A stretch of 64,000 nucleotides of DNA from an uncultured Prevotellaceae bacterium (GCA_902778255.1 CACYXD010000011.1:1-64000); one strand, 5' to 3'; shown: positions 27,402 through 36,234, counted from the first letter of the stretch. Numbers and translations are program-made. The notes: generated by a model not told the origin, from the letters alone.

Positions 27402-28367
27402 ATGAAAAGCTTTATAAACGTACAAGACTTGGGATCATTGGATAAAGCAATGGCCGAGGCATTTGAGATTAAGAACGACCGGTATAAGTATCAACATCTA
27501 GGCAAGAACAAGACCTTAATGATGATTTTCTTCAATAACTCACTGCGCACCCGTCTTTCTACACAGAAGGCAGCTATGAACCTGGGGATGAACGTCATTG
27601 TGCTCGACGTGAATGCCGGTGCTTGGAAGTTGGAGACAGAGCGTGGTGTCATCATGGACGGTGACAAGAGCGAACACCTGTTGGAGGCTATCCCCGTGAT
27701 GGGATGCTACTGCGACCTTATCGGCGTGCGCTCGTTTGCAGGATTGACAGACCGTGAGTACGACTATGCAGAGACCGTATTGAATCAGTTTATTAAGTAT
27801 AGCGGTCGTCCTGTCTTCGCTATGGAGACAGCCACCGTACATCCTTTGCAGGCCTTTGCCGATCTCATCACCATTGAGGAGCATAAGACGGTGAAAAAGC
27901 CAAAGGTAGTGCTGACATGGGCACCTCATTGCCGCGCCCTGCCACAAGCCGTGCCCAACAGTTTCGCAGAATGGATGAATGCTGCCGAGGATGTAGATCT
28001 CGTTATCACGCATCCAAAGGGCTATGAGCTCGATTCAAAGTTCGTGGGTAATGCACGTGTAGAGTATGACCAAAGGAAAGCCTTCGAGGGCGCAGACTTC
28101 ATATACGCTAAAAACTGGAGTAACCCTGGTGTGACCAACCTCGCTGACTACGGAAAAATTACCTGCGAGGATCGCTCATGGACAGTGGATACCGAACATA
28201 TGTCGTGGACCAACAATGGTAAGTTCATGCATTGCCTGCCCGTACGTCGTAACCTCATCGTGACTGACGACGTGATAGAGAGTCCCAACTCACTGGTTAT
28301 CCCCGAAGCTGCTAATCGCGAGATTTCGTGCTCGGTAGTACTTAAGCGAATGTTGGAGGCACTCTAA
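27402..28367 (+). CDS. argF': N-succinylornithine carbamoyltransferase
   Basis: Transfers carbamoyl from carbamoyl phosphate to N-succinylornithine, the Bacteroides variant of the arginine pathway. The 321 residues follow the B. fragilis enzyme closely: FFNNSLRTRLSTQKA (carbamoyl phosphate loop, 43-57), AWKLETERGVIMDGDKSEHL and HCLPVRRNLIVTDDVIE. The residue known to set substrate choice (Pro90 in B. fragilis, Glu92 in the acetyl enzyme of Xanthomonas) is Ser90 here; serine at that site gave succinyl specificity in published mutants of the Xanthomonas enzyme. It lies directly behind proB-proA. Confidence 0.93.
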   Translation: MKSFINVQDLGSLDKAMAEAFEIKNDRYKYQHLGKNKTLMMIFFNNSLRTRLSTQKAAMNLGMNVIVLDVNAGAWKLETERGVIMDGDKSEHLLEAIPVMGCYCDLIGVRSFAGLTDREYDYAETVLNQFIKYSGRPVFAMETATVHPLQAFADLITIEEHKTVKKPKVVLTWAPHCRALPQAVPNSFAEWMNAAEDVDLVITHPKGYELDSKFVGNARVEYDQRKAFEGADFIYAKNWSNPGVTNLADYGKITCEDRSWTVDTEHMSWTNNGKFMHCLPVRRNLIVTDDVIESPNSLVIPEAANREISCSVVLKRMLEAL

Positions 28368-28390
28368 GAACTGATTATGGAAAATTGATA

Positions 28391-29380
28391 ATGGATATTC
28401 TTCCCTTCTGGGCGTGGATACTGTTCTACGTCTTAGTATTTATCATGCTGATTGCCGACCTGAAGATGTTCGGCAAGAAAGGCGAGCATGAGGTTAGCAT
28501 CAAGGAAGCCCTGAAGATGACGGGCGTTTGGATAGGCGTATCACTCGTCTTCTGCGTAGGCGTCTATTTTCTATATCCTATTGAAGCCCATGAGAAAGCA
28601 ATGGAGTTCTTGGCAGGTTACCTGATAGAGAAATCGCTATCGATGGACAATCTGTTCGTGTTCCTGATGCTCTTCTCGTTCTTCGGTGTTGACAGGAAAT
28701 ATCAGCATGAAGTACTCTTCTGGGGTATCTTCGGTGCTTTGGTACTCCGCAGCATTTTCATATTTGCTGGCGCGGCAATGGTAGAACAGTTCGAATGGAT
28801 ATTGGGACTCTTCGGCCTGTTCCTGCTCTATACAGGTGGAAAAATGTTTGGGCATAATGACGAGCAACAGAGCGATCCATCGCAGAATATCATCGTACGT
28901 CTGTTTAAGAAATTCTTCCCTGTCACCGACCAGATGCACGGTGAGAAATTCTTTATTAAGAATGGTACCAAACGACTGGCAACCCCCCTATTCATCACTC
29001 TGCTAGTTATTGAGACCACTGACGTGGCCTTTGCTGTTGACTCTATCCCCGCCGTTTTCTCCGTAAGCCGCGACCCATTCATCGTGCTCACCTCGAATAT
29101 CTTTGCTATCCTCGGTCTGCGTGCGCTCTACTTCGCACTTGCCGCCGTAGCCAAATATTTTACCTATTTGAAATACGGATTAGGTATCATCCTCATCTTT
29201 GTAGGCATCAAGATGCTATTGGCAATGAATGAGTATATCAACGCAGGTGCAGCATGGCTGGGATATGATCTAAACATGCCCCACATGGAGATACCAACTA
29301 TCTGGTCGCTGGCATTTATTTTCGGCACCCTGATACTCTCCATGGGACTATCATATGTAGTCACTAAGAGAAAAAAATAA
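28391..29380 (+). CDS. TerC-family integral membrane protein
   Basis: 329 residues with about nine membrane spans. Family stretches: SLSMDNLFVFLMLFSFFGVD with the acidic membrane residues, and ETTDVAFAVDSIPAVFSVS. TerC/Alx proteins move metal ions, notably manganese export. ATG 28391 is preferred to the TTG at 28385. It is 23 bases behind the carbamoyltransferase and 7 bases before the aldolase. Confidence 0.93.
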   Translation: MDILPFWAWILFYVLVFIMLIADLKMFGKKGEHEVSIKEALKMTGVWIGVSLVFCVGVYFLYPIEAHEKAMEFLAGYLIEKSLSMDNLFVFLMLFSFFGVDRKYQHEVLFWGIFGALVLRSIFIFAGAAMVEQFEWILGLFGLFLLYTGGKMFGHNDEQQSDPSQNIIVRLFKKFFPVTDQMHGEKFFIKNGTKRLATPLFITLLVIETTDVAFAVDSIPAVFSVSRDPFIVLTSNIFAILGLRALYFALAAVAKYFTYLKYGLGIILIFVGIKMLLAMNEYINAGAAWLGYDLNMPHMEIPTIWSLAFIFGTLILSMGLSYVVTKRKK

Positions 29381-29387
29381 ATTAGAT

Positions 29388-30413
29388 ATGATATCATTTG
29401 AATGTGACTATGATAACGGGGCGCACCCTTTAGTACTGGAAGCCCTTGTAAAACACAACGATGCCCGTCCTACCCCCTATGGGTTCGATGATTTTTCCGA
29501 ACATGCCAAGCGCCGCATCCGTCAAGCTTGCGGACTGCCCGATGCACAGATTTTTTTCCTCACAGGAGGCACGCAGGCTAATGCCACCACCATCGACTCC
29601 ATGCTCTATCAGTATGAAGGGGTCATTTGTGTAGGCACAGGACATATCAACGTACACGAGGCAGGTGCCGTAGAGTTTACGGAACACAAAATCATTACCC
29701 TGCCTGATAACCAAGGGAAAATGGAGGCCCGCGTGCTAAAGAAATATCTTGACGACTTCATGGCCGATGGCAATAGGAATCATGCCGTGCATCCAGGACT
29801 GGTCTATATCACCTTTCCCACTGAGTTGGGAACGCTTTATACGGCCAACGAATTGGATGCCATCTATCAGGTATGCCGTAATTTTGACATTCCTCTCTAT
29901 ATTGATGGTGCACGTCTGGGCTACGGACTGATGGCAGAGGGCTGCGACGTTACCTTGCCCTATTTGGCCCGCCACTGCGATGTCTTTTATATTGGTGGTA
30001 CCAAGATCGGCGCACTTTGTGGTGAGGCTGTGGTGTTTACGCATGGTAATGCCCATAAGCACTTCTTCTCCATCCAGAAGCAGCATGGCGCCGTAATTGC
30101 CAAGGGAGCCTTGATAGGCCTGCAGTTTGAAGCGCTGTTTACCGACAACCTCTACTTTCAATTAGCGCGTCACGCCATAGAAAAAGCCATGCAGATGAAA
30201 CAGATTTTTCAGGAACACGGCTATCAGTTCTATATAGACTCGCCCACAAACCAGCAGTTTGTCATCATTCCCAATGAGAAGGTAGTACATTTAGAGAAGC
30301 ATGTCCAGTTCACCCACTGGGGACCTTACGACAATCATCATACTATCTGTCGCTTTGTCACTAGTTGGGCCACCACAGACGAAGAAATGAATACATTAAG
30401 AAACTGCTTGTAA
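29388..30413 (+). CDS. ltaE: Low-specificity threonine aldolase / beta-eliminating lyase
   Basis: PLP enzyme that splits threonine to glycine and acetaldehyde. The 341 residues of fold type I have FLTGGTQANATTID, VYITFPTELGTLYT, PLYIDGARLGYGL (aspartate that holds the PLP nitrogen) and FYIGGTKIGALCGEAV with the PLP lysine. Related beta-eliminating lyases are the alternative. It ends 10 bases before the convergent lipoprotein gene. Confidence 0.88.
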   Translation: MISFECDYDNGAHPLVLEALVKHNDARPTPYGFDDFSEHAKRRIRQACGLPDAQIFFLTGGTQANATTIDSMLYQYEGVICVGTGHINVHEAGAVEFTEHKIITLPDNQGKMEARVLKKYLDDFMADGNRNHAVHPGLVYITFPTELGTLYTANELDAIYQVCRNFDIPLYIDGARLGYGLMAEGCDVTLPYLARHCDVFYIGGTKIGALCGEAVVFTHGNAHKHFFSIQKQHGAVIAKGALIGLQFEALFTDNLYFQLARHAIEKAMQMKQIFQEHGYQFYIDSPTNQQFVIIPNEKVVHLEKHVQFTHWGPYDNHHTICRFVTSWATTDEEMNTLRNCL

Positions 30414-30423
30414 TGGCAGTCTC

Positions 30424-31089
30424 TTATAGTTTCAGGGTGCGCTTAACAATTCCCTGATATGTATTGATATGGATACAGACGGAATCTGCACCTGCAGAAT
30501 GGACAGGAATGCTTAAGTATACACGTTGCGAGTAATACTCTGGCACCCCACCCTGATCATGATAGAGCGTAAGATGCAATGTTTTCGTGCCGTCAGTATT
30601 GATTGGTGATATGTTTTGCTGGCAAGAGAGATGATGCATATCGTCCTTACTATCGGTCTGTCCGCCCATCAGATAAAGCGACAGATTCAGATAGCGCTTT
30701 GACTTTCCCATCCATACGCTTTCCACCCGTACGGGATCTGTCTTCATCTCCTCTATCTTACGAGGCGAAACAACCAACACGCGATTCAAACCTTTTACTT
30801 CTGCCTCACCCCCATTCTTCACATAATAGAAAATAGCACGATAAACGGTATCGGCCTTTGGCATCAAGTTTGACGAGAACGGATTGCTGACAGCAAATTG
30901 CTCGTCATCATCAGTCACAAAGCGCGTCACCTTTTTATCTGAAGCCGTAAAGCCATCGCCCATCTCTGCCACCATGGCCGACAATTCCCCCTCACCTTTC
31001 TCGTATGCATCCTGAGTGCAGGAGGAATTGAGAATTGAGAGTTGAGAAATGAGGATTATGATGAGAAGCAGGTGAAAGACTTTTTTCAT
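30424..31089 (-). CDS. Lipoprotein, NigD-like
   Basis: 221 residues with a lipoprotein signal ending LNSSC (Cys24). The C-terminal half (KRYLNLSLYLMGGQTD, LTLYHDQGGVPEYYSQRVYL, SIPVHSAGADSVCIHINTYQ) resembles the C-terminal domain of NigD-like Bacteroidota lipoproteins, with moderate certainty. Part of the signal peptide is encoded by four 7-base repeats (31025-31052). It is last in the minus-strand operon, and its start abuts the acyltransferase stop. Function is unknown. Confidence 0.7.
   Translation of the reverse strand: MKKVFHLLLIIILISQLSILNSSCTQDAYEKGEGELSAMVAEMGDGFTASDKKVTRFVTDDDEQFAVSNPFSSNLMPKADTVYRAIFYYVKNGGEAEVKGLNRVLVVSPRKIEEMKTDPVRVESVWMGKSKRYLNLSLYLMGGQTDSKDDMHHLSCQQNISPINTDGTKTLHLTLYHDQGGVPEYYSQRVYLSIPVHSAGADSVCIHINTYQGIVKRTLKL
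31025..31052. repeat. Four 7-base repeats inside a signal peptide
   Basis: GAATTGA (31025), GAATTGA (31032), GAGTTGA (31039), GAAATGA (31046), in phase, code on the minus strand for part of the hydrophobic core of the lipoprotein signal peptide (LISQLSILNS). Similar A/T-type repeats are otherwise intergenic here. Confidence 0.8.
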
Positions 31090-32240
31090 TATACTGCAGC
31101 AAGTTGATTCTTTACTGGGTTTGCATACATCTCTAGCATCTTTTGCCGCAGGAAAGCCTTATCCTTATTTGGCAGTTTTATCTTTGCCAACTGTCCATTC
31201 AGATAAGCCTCAAAGCGCTGGCGATCAGAAGCATTGTAATGACTGCTCTGATTCGTATTCCCGCTCAACTCATCCAAAGCAATATAATTACAGGGATAGA
31301 GCGTGTAGCCACGATGAATCTCACGGTCCATACGCTGTGCCAACTGAGCGAAGAACTCGTTCTTAGGCAGTTCGCTGAGCTCATCAATCCATTGATTGAT
31401 AGGTATTCCGCAATGATACTTCACTCTACCCTTATAACCAAAGATCCCCGTCTTCATATTATCGAGGTCATCCTGCTTACTCTTCTTAAAAGCAGGGTTA
31501 TCGCGTTTCTGCTGAAACTCCTGCGCCTTTAGATAGTCACAAGGGTCAAACTCATAACTGATGGTCAACGGCACAATATTCAACTCTTTTAGGTCACCTC
31601 CCATTGCCATCATCTTCAGCACCGACTCCTGCGTACGATCGTCAGAATCCTTGGCCCGTCCCTCACGCTGAGCAATCCAGATATTCTCACGTTTCTTAGT
31701 AACGGCAAAGTGGATATAGCGACTCATCAACTGACTACTCTCAAACATCTCGTGAGCCGACAGCCCCCGCCGTACCGTGAAGGCCTTGTTCATACGCACC
31801 AATCGCTTAATCCACGGATAAATCAGCAGGTTGTCGCCAATACCAATTTCCACCGTGGTGGGATAGTCATGCTTAAACAACAGCAAGTCCAGGAAAGCAG
31901 AATCGAGCACGATATCACGATGATTGCTGACAAACGTATAGCGCGAGCCCTGTTTATCAGCAGGTAACTGACTCTCATCAAAGCAACAGCCATCCGTATG
32001 CTTTCGGATAATATACTGCACTATGGGCTTCATAAAACGCTTCTGGAAATCAAGGGGCGACTTCACCCCTATGAAAGCCAAACGCAGCAAGCCGTTACGA
32101 AGGAATTTAGGCAGCCAGGGCGCGAATCCCTTCATGATAAGATTAAACTGGCGGTCGTTCAATAGGTCATTGAACGCCTGCTTCATCTCCTCAGGCTCAT
32201 AAGGCCTGATATCATTAAACTGCTCTATTCCTTCTACCAT
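31089..32240 (-). CDS. 1-acylglycerol-3-phosphate acyltransferase-like (PlsC superfamily)
   Basis: 383 residues with the acyltransferase box FVSNHRDIVLDSAFLD (H107, D112/D113 region) and a later EGRAKDSDD stretch like the second acyl-phosphate motif (EG.R). Such proteins acylate lysophospholipids or other membrane lipids at the inner membrane. It is longer than PlsC because of an added C-terminal region. The acceptor is unknown. It lies 3 bases behind ddl. Confidence 0.82.
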   Translation of the reverse strand: MVEGIEQFNDIRPYEPEEMKQAFNDLLNDRQFNLIMKGFAPWLPKFLRNGLLRLAFIGVKSPLDFQKRFMKPIVQYIIRKHTDGCCFDESQLPADKQGSRYTFVSNHRDIVLDSAFLDLLLFKHDYPTTVEIGIGDNLLIYPWIKRLVRMNKAFTVRRGLSAHEMFESSQLMSRYIHFAVTKKRENIWIAQREGRAKDSDDRTQESVLKMMAMGGDLKELNIVPLTISYEFDPCDYLKAQEFQQKRDNPAFKKSKQDDLDNMKTGIFGYKGRVKYHCGIPINQWIDELSELPKNEFFAQLAQRMDREIHRGYTLYPCNYIALDELSGNTNQSSHYNASDRQRFEAYLNGQLAKIKLPNKDKAFLRQKMLEMYANPVKNQLAAV

Positions 32241-32243
32241 ACC

Positions 32244-33200
32244 TTAAAACTGATTTTCCACTGCAGCACGCACCTGCTGGGGAATGAAGCTTGTAGGCGT
32301 CATACCTGGTGTCGTATTAACCTCAAGCATGGAGATTTTCTGATCCTTCGAGATGATATAGTCAATACGGATGATACCGTTGCAATGTAGGATATCGTAG
32401 ATATGGCTGGTAATCTCTGCCACACGCTTTGCCGTCTCCTCAGGAATACGAGCAGGTGTAATCTCCTTTACCTGACCATTATACTTAGCATCGTAGTCGA
32501 AGAAATCATTCTCGCTGACCACCTCGGTGGCAGGGAATACCACAGACTTGTTCTTTGTCTTATAGCAACCAATAGAAATCTCCGTACCCTCCAGGTACTG
32601 CTCGATCATCACTTCGTCGCTCTCCAAGCTGGCCTTGCGTATCGCAGCAGCCAACTGATCGGGCTTCACTACCTTCGATACGCCAAACGAACTACCATCG
32701 TTAGCAGGCTTCACGAAGCAAGGCATACCTACGATATCAATAATCTCCTTCTTACTAATCTTCTTCTCCTGTCCACGACGTACCAGCACGCTGTCGGCCA
32801 CCTTCACACCAAAGCCACGCAGATAATTGTTCAGTACAAACTTATCGAAAGTCATAGCCTCTACCAACACACCACTGGTGCTATAGGGGATATGCAGGAT
32901 TTCCAGGAAGCCCTGCAGGATGCCATTCTCACCTGGGGTGCCGTGAATAGTGATATAGACATAGTCGAAAGTACGTTTTTTACCATTCTCTTTGAACGAG
33001 AAGTCATGAACTGTCATACGCGTTGTGGTACCATCGTGCAGGAAAACTTGCCAGTCGGTGCCTTTCATCTCTACCACATAGACATTATAGCGTTCTTTGT
33101 CAAAAAACGAATAAAGTCCCTGAGCCGAACGCAGAGAAACATCGTGCTCAGAAGAGTCGCCACCACAGACGATGGCAATTGTACGTTTCATTTGTTGCAT
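32244..33200 (-). CDS. ddl: D-alanine--D-alanine ligase
   Basis: Makes the D-Ala-D-Ala dipeptide for peptidoglycan. ATP-grasp family: IAVVCGGDSSEHDVSL-type start (MKRTIAIVCGGDSSEHDVSL), ITIHGTPGENGILQGFLEIL, GMPCFVKPANDGSSFGVSKV and MLEVNTTPGMTPTSFIPQQ with metal-binding E and N. An upstream in-frame ATG (33254) lies inside the pseudouridine synthase gene and would add 18 unrelated residues. ATG 33200 or 33191 is the likely start, 8 or 17 bases behind the previous stop. Confidence 0.93.
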   Translation of the reverse strand: MQQMKRTIAIVCGGDSSEHDVSLRSAQGLYSFFDKERYNVYVVEMKGTDWQVFLHDGTTTRMTVHDFSFKENGKKRTFDYVYITIHGTPGENGILQGFLEILHIPYSTSGVLVEAMTFDKFVLNNYLRGFGVKVADSVLVRRGQEKKISKKEIIDIVGMPCFVKPANDGSSFGVSKVVKPDQLAAAIRKASLESDEVMIEQYLEGTEISIGCYKTKNKSVVFPATEVVSENDFFDYDAKYNGQVKEITPARIPEETAKRVAEITSHIYDILHCNGIIRIDYIISKDQKISMLEVNTTPGMTPTSFIPQQVRAAVENQF

Positions 33201-33208
33201 AGTGTATT

Positions 33209-34297
33209 TTATATTGTTTCTTTTAATTCTTGATTTTTCAGTCGGTTGCGCCATTTATCTATCAGCGCCCCCATATCATCGGGGAGCGGACTGGTGAAGT
33301 CCATCTGTTCGCCAGTACGAGGATGCACAAAACCCAGCGTGCGGGCATGAAGCGCCTGACGCGGACAGAGTTTGAAACAGTTCTGGATATAAGCCTTATA
33401 CGATGCAGTGCGCTCACCACGCAGGATCTGATCACCGTCATAGCGCTCGTCGGCAAACAACGGATGTCCGATATGCTTCATATGTGCACGAATCTGATGG
33501 GTACGCCCCGTCTCCAGCACACACTCCACCAATGTAGTGTAACCATAGCGTTCCAACACCTTATAATGGGTCACAGCAGGTTTGCCTACTTCCGAATCGG
33601 GCGGGAATACCGCCATGCGCAAGCGATCCTTGGGGTCGCGTCCTATATTACCTTCAATACGTCCCTCGTCCTCCACGAAGTTACCCCATACAAGGGCATT
33701 ATAACTACGATGGGTGTCGTGATAGAAGAATTGTTTTCCCAAGTTCGACTTCGCCTCGGGCGTCTTTGCCACCACTAGCAACCCACTTGTATCCTTGTCG
33801 ATACGATGTACCAGTCCCACCTGCGGATCGTTAGGGTCATAGCTTGGCAGGTTACGCAGATGCCAAGCGATGGCGTGGACTAACGTGCCGTGGAAATTAC
33901 CACAGCCAGGATGCACCACCATACCAGCAGGTTTATAGATCACCATCAGGTCATCATCCTCATAACGTACATCCAAAGGGATATCCTCAGGTTCTATCGT
34001 GGTATCAAAATGCGGACGGTCCAACATCAAGGTGATGATATCGCCCGAGCGAACCTTGTAGTTGCTCTTTACCGGTCGGTCGTTAACAAAGAGGAAGCCC
34101 GCATCGGCAGCCTGCTGAATACGATTGCGTGAAGAGTGCTGGGTGTGCTCCGTCAGGTATTTATCAATACGCAGGGGCACCTGTCCACGGTCTACTTCTA
34201 TCCGCAGATGCTCATAGAGATCCTGACTGTCTGTTGACTGTTGTTCGCCCTCCAGTAAGTCAAGTTCATCGTCCTCTATCAACAACTCATCTTCCAT
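33209..34297 (-). CDS. rluD: 23S rRNA pseudouridine synthase, RluD-type
   Basis: Converts uridines to pseudouridine in 23S rRNA (helix 69 for RluD). 362 residues: an S4 RNA-binding domain (about 38-95, LRIDKYLTEHTQHSSRNRIQ and VNDRPVKSNYKVRSGD) and the catalytic domain with VHRIDKDTSGLLVVAKT (catalytic Asp) and ETGRTHQIRAHMKHIGHPLF. It lies 3 bases behind the PASTA gene and 8 before ddl, a cluster common in Bacteroidota. Confidence 0.92.
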   Translation of the reverse strand: MEDELLIEDDELDLLEGEQQSTDSQDLYEHLRIEVDRGQVPLRIDKYLTEHTQHSSRNRIQQAADAGFLFVNDRPVKSNYKVRSGDIITLMLDRPHFDTTIEPEDIPLDVRYEDDDLMVIYKPAGMVVHPGCGNFHGTLVHAIAWHLRNLPSYDPNDPQVGLVHRIDKDTSGLLVVAKTPEAKSNLGKQFFYHDTHRSYNALVWGNFVEDEGRIEGNIGRDPKDRLRMAVFPPDSEVGKPAVTHYKVLERYGYTTLVECVLETGRTHQIRAHMKHIGHPLFADERYDGDQILRGERTASYKAYIQNCFKLCPRQALHARTLGFVHPRTGEQMDFTSPLPDDMGALIDKWRNRLKNQELKETI

Positions 34298-34300
34298 CCC

Positions 34301-35044
34301 TTATTCTAGCACTTCCAGGAAATCATCGATGTCGTCCGACGAGCCGTCGTCATCACCTCCAGCACCACCCTCACGCAGTTCCTCCATATCGAGTTCTTCG
34401 CTCGTGGCATTATTACCTATTATTAGGGTCAGTTCCGAACCAATAGGTACCTCATCGCCATTCATCAGGTTTCTACCTCGATACTGGATACCATAGACCC
34501 AATCCTTCTCACCATCAATCAATCTTGGTGACAGCAGCGAGAACCCTAAGGACTTTAATCGGGCTTCCGCCTCACGAAAACTGCAATTATCTATCAGGTC
34601 GGGGATTTTCTCACAGGGCATCGTCAGCGAATTAATCGTTACGTAGATAATACGCCCGCTCTTCACCATCATACCAGGACCGGGATTCTGTTGGATAATG
34701 GCACCCGCTGGCATACCCTCTACATACGACGAGTCATTAGCCACCACCAAAAGCCCCACAGAGTCCAACTGATGGAGTGCAGTCTGATGAGTCATCCCAT
34801 AGAGATTGGGCACCTCAATACCCTCGCCATGATGCGTATAGCTCGACAGCCACCATTTTACGCCAAAGAACAGTACAATAACAACCACCAGCATTGCCAC
34901 CAGGTTGATTATCCATACGGAACAACCCCATGCTGTCTTCGCTGACTTCTTTATTGCGCCTTTTGCAATATCTTTTGTCACATCAGCAGCAACTTTTCCA
35001 GTATAAGATGCTGCTGCGGATTTCAAAAAACCACTATCACCCAT
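34301..35044 (-). CDS. PASTA-domain membrane protein
   Basis: 247 residues: short cytoplasmic part, one membrane span (about 43-66), then PASTA repeats: IEVPNLYGMTHQTALHQLDS, NPGPGMMVKSGRIIYVTIN, and CEKIPDLIDNCSFREAEARL to SELTLI, and an acidic glycine-rich tail. PASTA domains bind peptidoglycan or muropeptides. No serine/threonine kinase domain is attached. It heads the operon with rluD and ddl, which fits a wall-related role. Two tandem promoters lie upstream. Confidence 0.88.
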   Translation of the reverse strand: MGDSGFLKSAAASYTGKVAADVTKDIAKGAIKKSAKTAWGCSVWIINLVAMLVVVIVLFFGVKWWLSSYTHHGEGIEVPNLYGMTHQTALHQLDSVGLLVVANDSSYVEGMPAGAIIQQNPGPGMMVKSGRIIYVTINSLTMPCEKIPDLIDNCSFREAEARLKSLGFSLLSPRLIDGEKDWVYGIQYRGRNLMNGDEVPIGSELTLIIGNNATSEELDMEELREGGAGGDDDGSSDDIDDFLEVLE

Positions 35045-35075
35045 ATAAAACTTGCATTCTCTGTAAATTTGAAGG

Positions 35076-35105
35076 CAAAGTTACGAAAAGTCGAGAGCAA
35101 AACAA
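35076..35105 (-). promoter_or_regulatory. Proximal promoter of the PASTA-rluD-ddl operon
   Basis: On the minus strand TTG (35103-35105), a 19-base spacer and TAACTTTG (35076-35083): a full match to the Bacteroidota consensus, about 25 bases before the gene. Confidence 0.75.
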
Positions 35106-35158
35106 AAGAATTTATTCTTTTTTTTGCCGAGACGGAGTAACTTCACGATATTTTATCG

Positions 35159-35188
35159 CAAAGTTACGAAAAATATCTTACCCCACAA
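35159..35188 (-). promoter_or_regulatory. Distal promoter of the PASTA-rluD-ddl operon
   Basis: On the minus strand TTG (35186-35188), a 19-base spacer and TAACTTTG (35159-35166), again a full match. The words around both -7 elements (GCAAAGTTACGAAAA) are identical, suggesting that one promoter is a copy of the other. Confidence 0.7.
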
Positions 35189-35220
35189 AGGTTTTTATCG
35201 AAAATATCCAACAAAACAAC

Positions 35221-35253
35221 AAACGGGATGAAGTCCAATGCTTCATCCCGTTT
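35221..35253 (-). terminator. Terminator of rpmH
   Basis: AAACGGGATGAAG and CTTCATCCCGTTT form a perfect 13-bp stem with loop TCCAATG. On the minus strand it is followed by GTTGTTTTGTTGG, a broken T run. It lies 25 bases behind the rpmH stop. Confidence 0.85.
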
Positions 35254-35277
35254 ATCGCTCATGTTCCAAGGAATGGT

Positions 35278-35433
35278 TTACTTTCCGTGGCGCTCGTCTG
35301 ATACGGTCAACTTCTTGCGGCCCTTTGCACGGCGAGAAGCCAGGACGCGACGGCCGTTCTTAGTGGCCATGCGCTCGCGAAAACCATGCTTGTTCACGCG
35401 GCGGCGATTGTGCGGCTGAAATGTTCTTTTCAT
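35278..35433 (-). CDS. rpmH: 50S ribosomal protein L34
   Basis: 51 residues, all basic: [20 protein letters not shown], then [20 protein letters not shown] and a short tail TVSDERHGK. This is the complete L34 signature, with ATG at 35431-35433 and TAA at 35278-35280. It has its own promoter and terminator and is divergent from efp, as in other Bacteroidota. Confidence 0.97.
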   Translation of the reverse strand: MKRTFQPHNRRRVNKHGFRERMATKNGRRVLASRRAKGRKKLTVSDERHGK

Positions 35434-35502
35434 TGCTTTATTATTTGTTTATTTTATTGTTATTCACCTTAAAAACACGGCACTAAACCACATTTCGGGC
35501 TG

Positions 35503-35533
35503 CAAAATTACACATTTCTTTTTAATTACACAA
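35503..35533 (-). promoter_or_regulatory. rpmH promoter
   Basis: On the minus strand TTG (35531-35533), a 20-base spacer and TAATTTTG (35503-35510), about 70 bases before ATG 35433. Confidence 0.7.
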
Positions 35534-35548
35534 ATTTTTCTCAAAAAA

Positions 35549-35580
35549 TTATGAATTATGAATTAAGAATTAAGAATTAT
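35549..35580. repeat. AATTATG/AATTAAG tandem repeats before efp
   Basis: Units AATTATG, AATTATG, AATTAAG, AATTAAG, AATTAT occupy the place where the -33 element of the efp promoter should be. Confidence 0.75.
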
Positions 35581-35584
35581 TTCG

Positions 35585-35592
35585 TACCTTTG
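35585..35592 (+). promoter_or_regulatory. efp promoter, -7 element
   Basis: TACCTTTG at 35585-35592, followed by GCAC, 39 bases before ATG 35631. No TTG lies 19-20 bases upstream; the A/T heptamer repeat is there instead. Confidence 0.65.
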
Positions 35593-35630
35593 CACCCGAA
35601 AACAACAAAATACATATTATATTATATTTT

Positions 35631-36197
35631 ATGATTAACTCACAAGACATTAAGAAAGGTACCGCCATTCGCATGGACGGCGCCATTTGGGTTTGCATCG
35701 ATTTCCAGCATCGCAAGCCAGGTAAGGGCAACACCATCATGATTATCAAATTGAAGAACGTCAGTGACGGCCGCGTGCTCGAGCGTCGTTTCAACATTGG
35801 TGAGAAGCTCGAGGACGTTATCATCGAGCGTCGTCCCTACCAGTATCTTTACGAGGATCAGTCTGGCCGTATCTTCATGAATCAGGAGACCTTCGAGCAG
35901 ATTCCCATCGACAACGAGTTGGTTATCGGTCACGAGTACATGAAAGAGAGCGACATCGTGGAGGTTGTTTCTGACACCACCGATGGTACTATTCTCTATG
36001 CTGAAATGCCCGTGAAGACCATCCTGCGCGTTACTCACTCTGAGCCCGGTATCAAGGGCGACACCGCAACCAACACCCTGAAGCCTGCTACTCTGGAGAC
36101 TGGTGTTGAGGTTCGCGTTCCCCTGTTCATTAACGAGGGCGACCTGATTCAGGTTGACACCCGCGACGGCTCATACCTGGCTCGCGCTAAGGAGTAA
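35631..36197 (+). CDS. efp: Elongation factor P
   Basis: EF-P relieves ribosome stalling at proline runs. The 188 residues have the N-terminal KOW-like domain (MINSQDIKKGTAIRMDGAIW, and the loop around FQHRKPGKGNTIMIIKLKN with Lys at the tip that is modified in many species) and two OB domains ending GDLIQVDTRDGSYLARAKE. It is divergent from rpmH. Confidence 0.96.
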   Translation: MINSQDIKKGTAIRMDGAIWVCIDFQHRKPGKGNTIMIIKLKNVSDGRVLERRFNIGEKLEDVIIERRPYQYLYEDQSGRIFMNQETFEQIPIDNELVIGHEYMKESDIVEVVSDTTDGTILYAEMPVKTILRVTHSEPGIKGDTATNTLKPATLETGVEVRVPLFINEGDLIQVDTRDGSYLARAKE

Positions 36198-36200
36198 TCC

Positions 36201-36234
36201 AATTGACAATTGATAATTGATAATTGACAATTGA
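36201..36234. repeat. AATTGA(C/T)-type tandem repeat that supplies a start codon
   Basis: AATTGAC, AATTGAT, AATTGAT, AATTGAC, AATTGA run from 36201. The last unit contains the TTG (36231) that begins the glycosyltransferase frame. Confidence 0.8.

Noticed and set aside
33201-33254. Upstream start for ddl at 33254
   Set aside because: It lies inside the coding end of the pseudouridine synthase gene and adds 18 residues before the family start.
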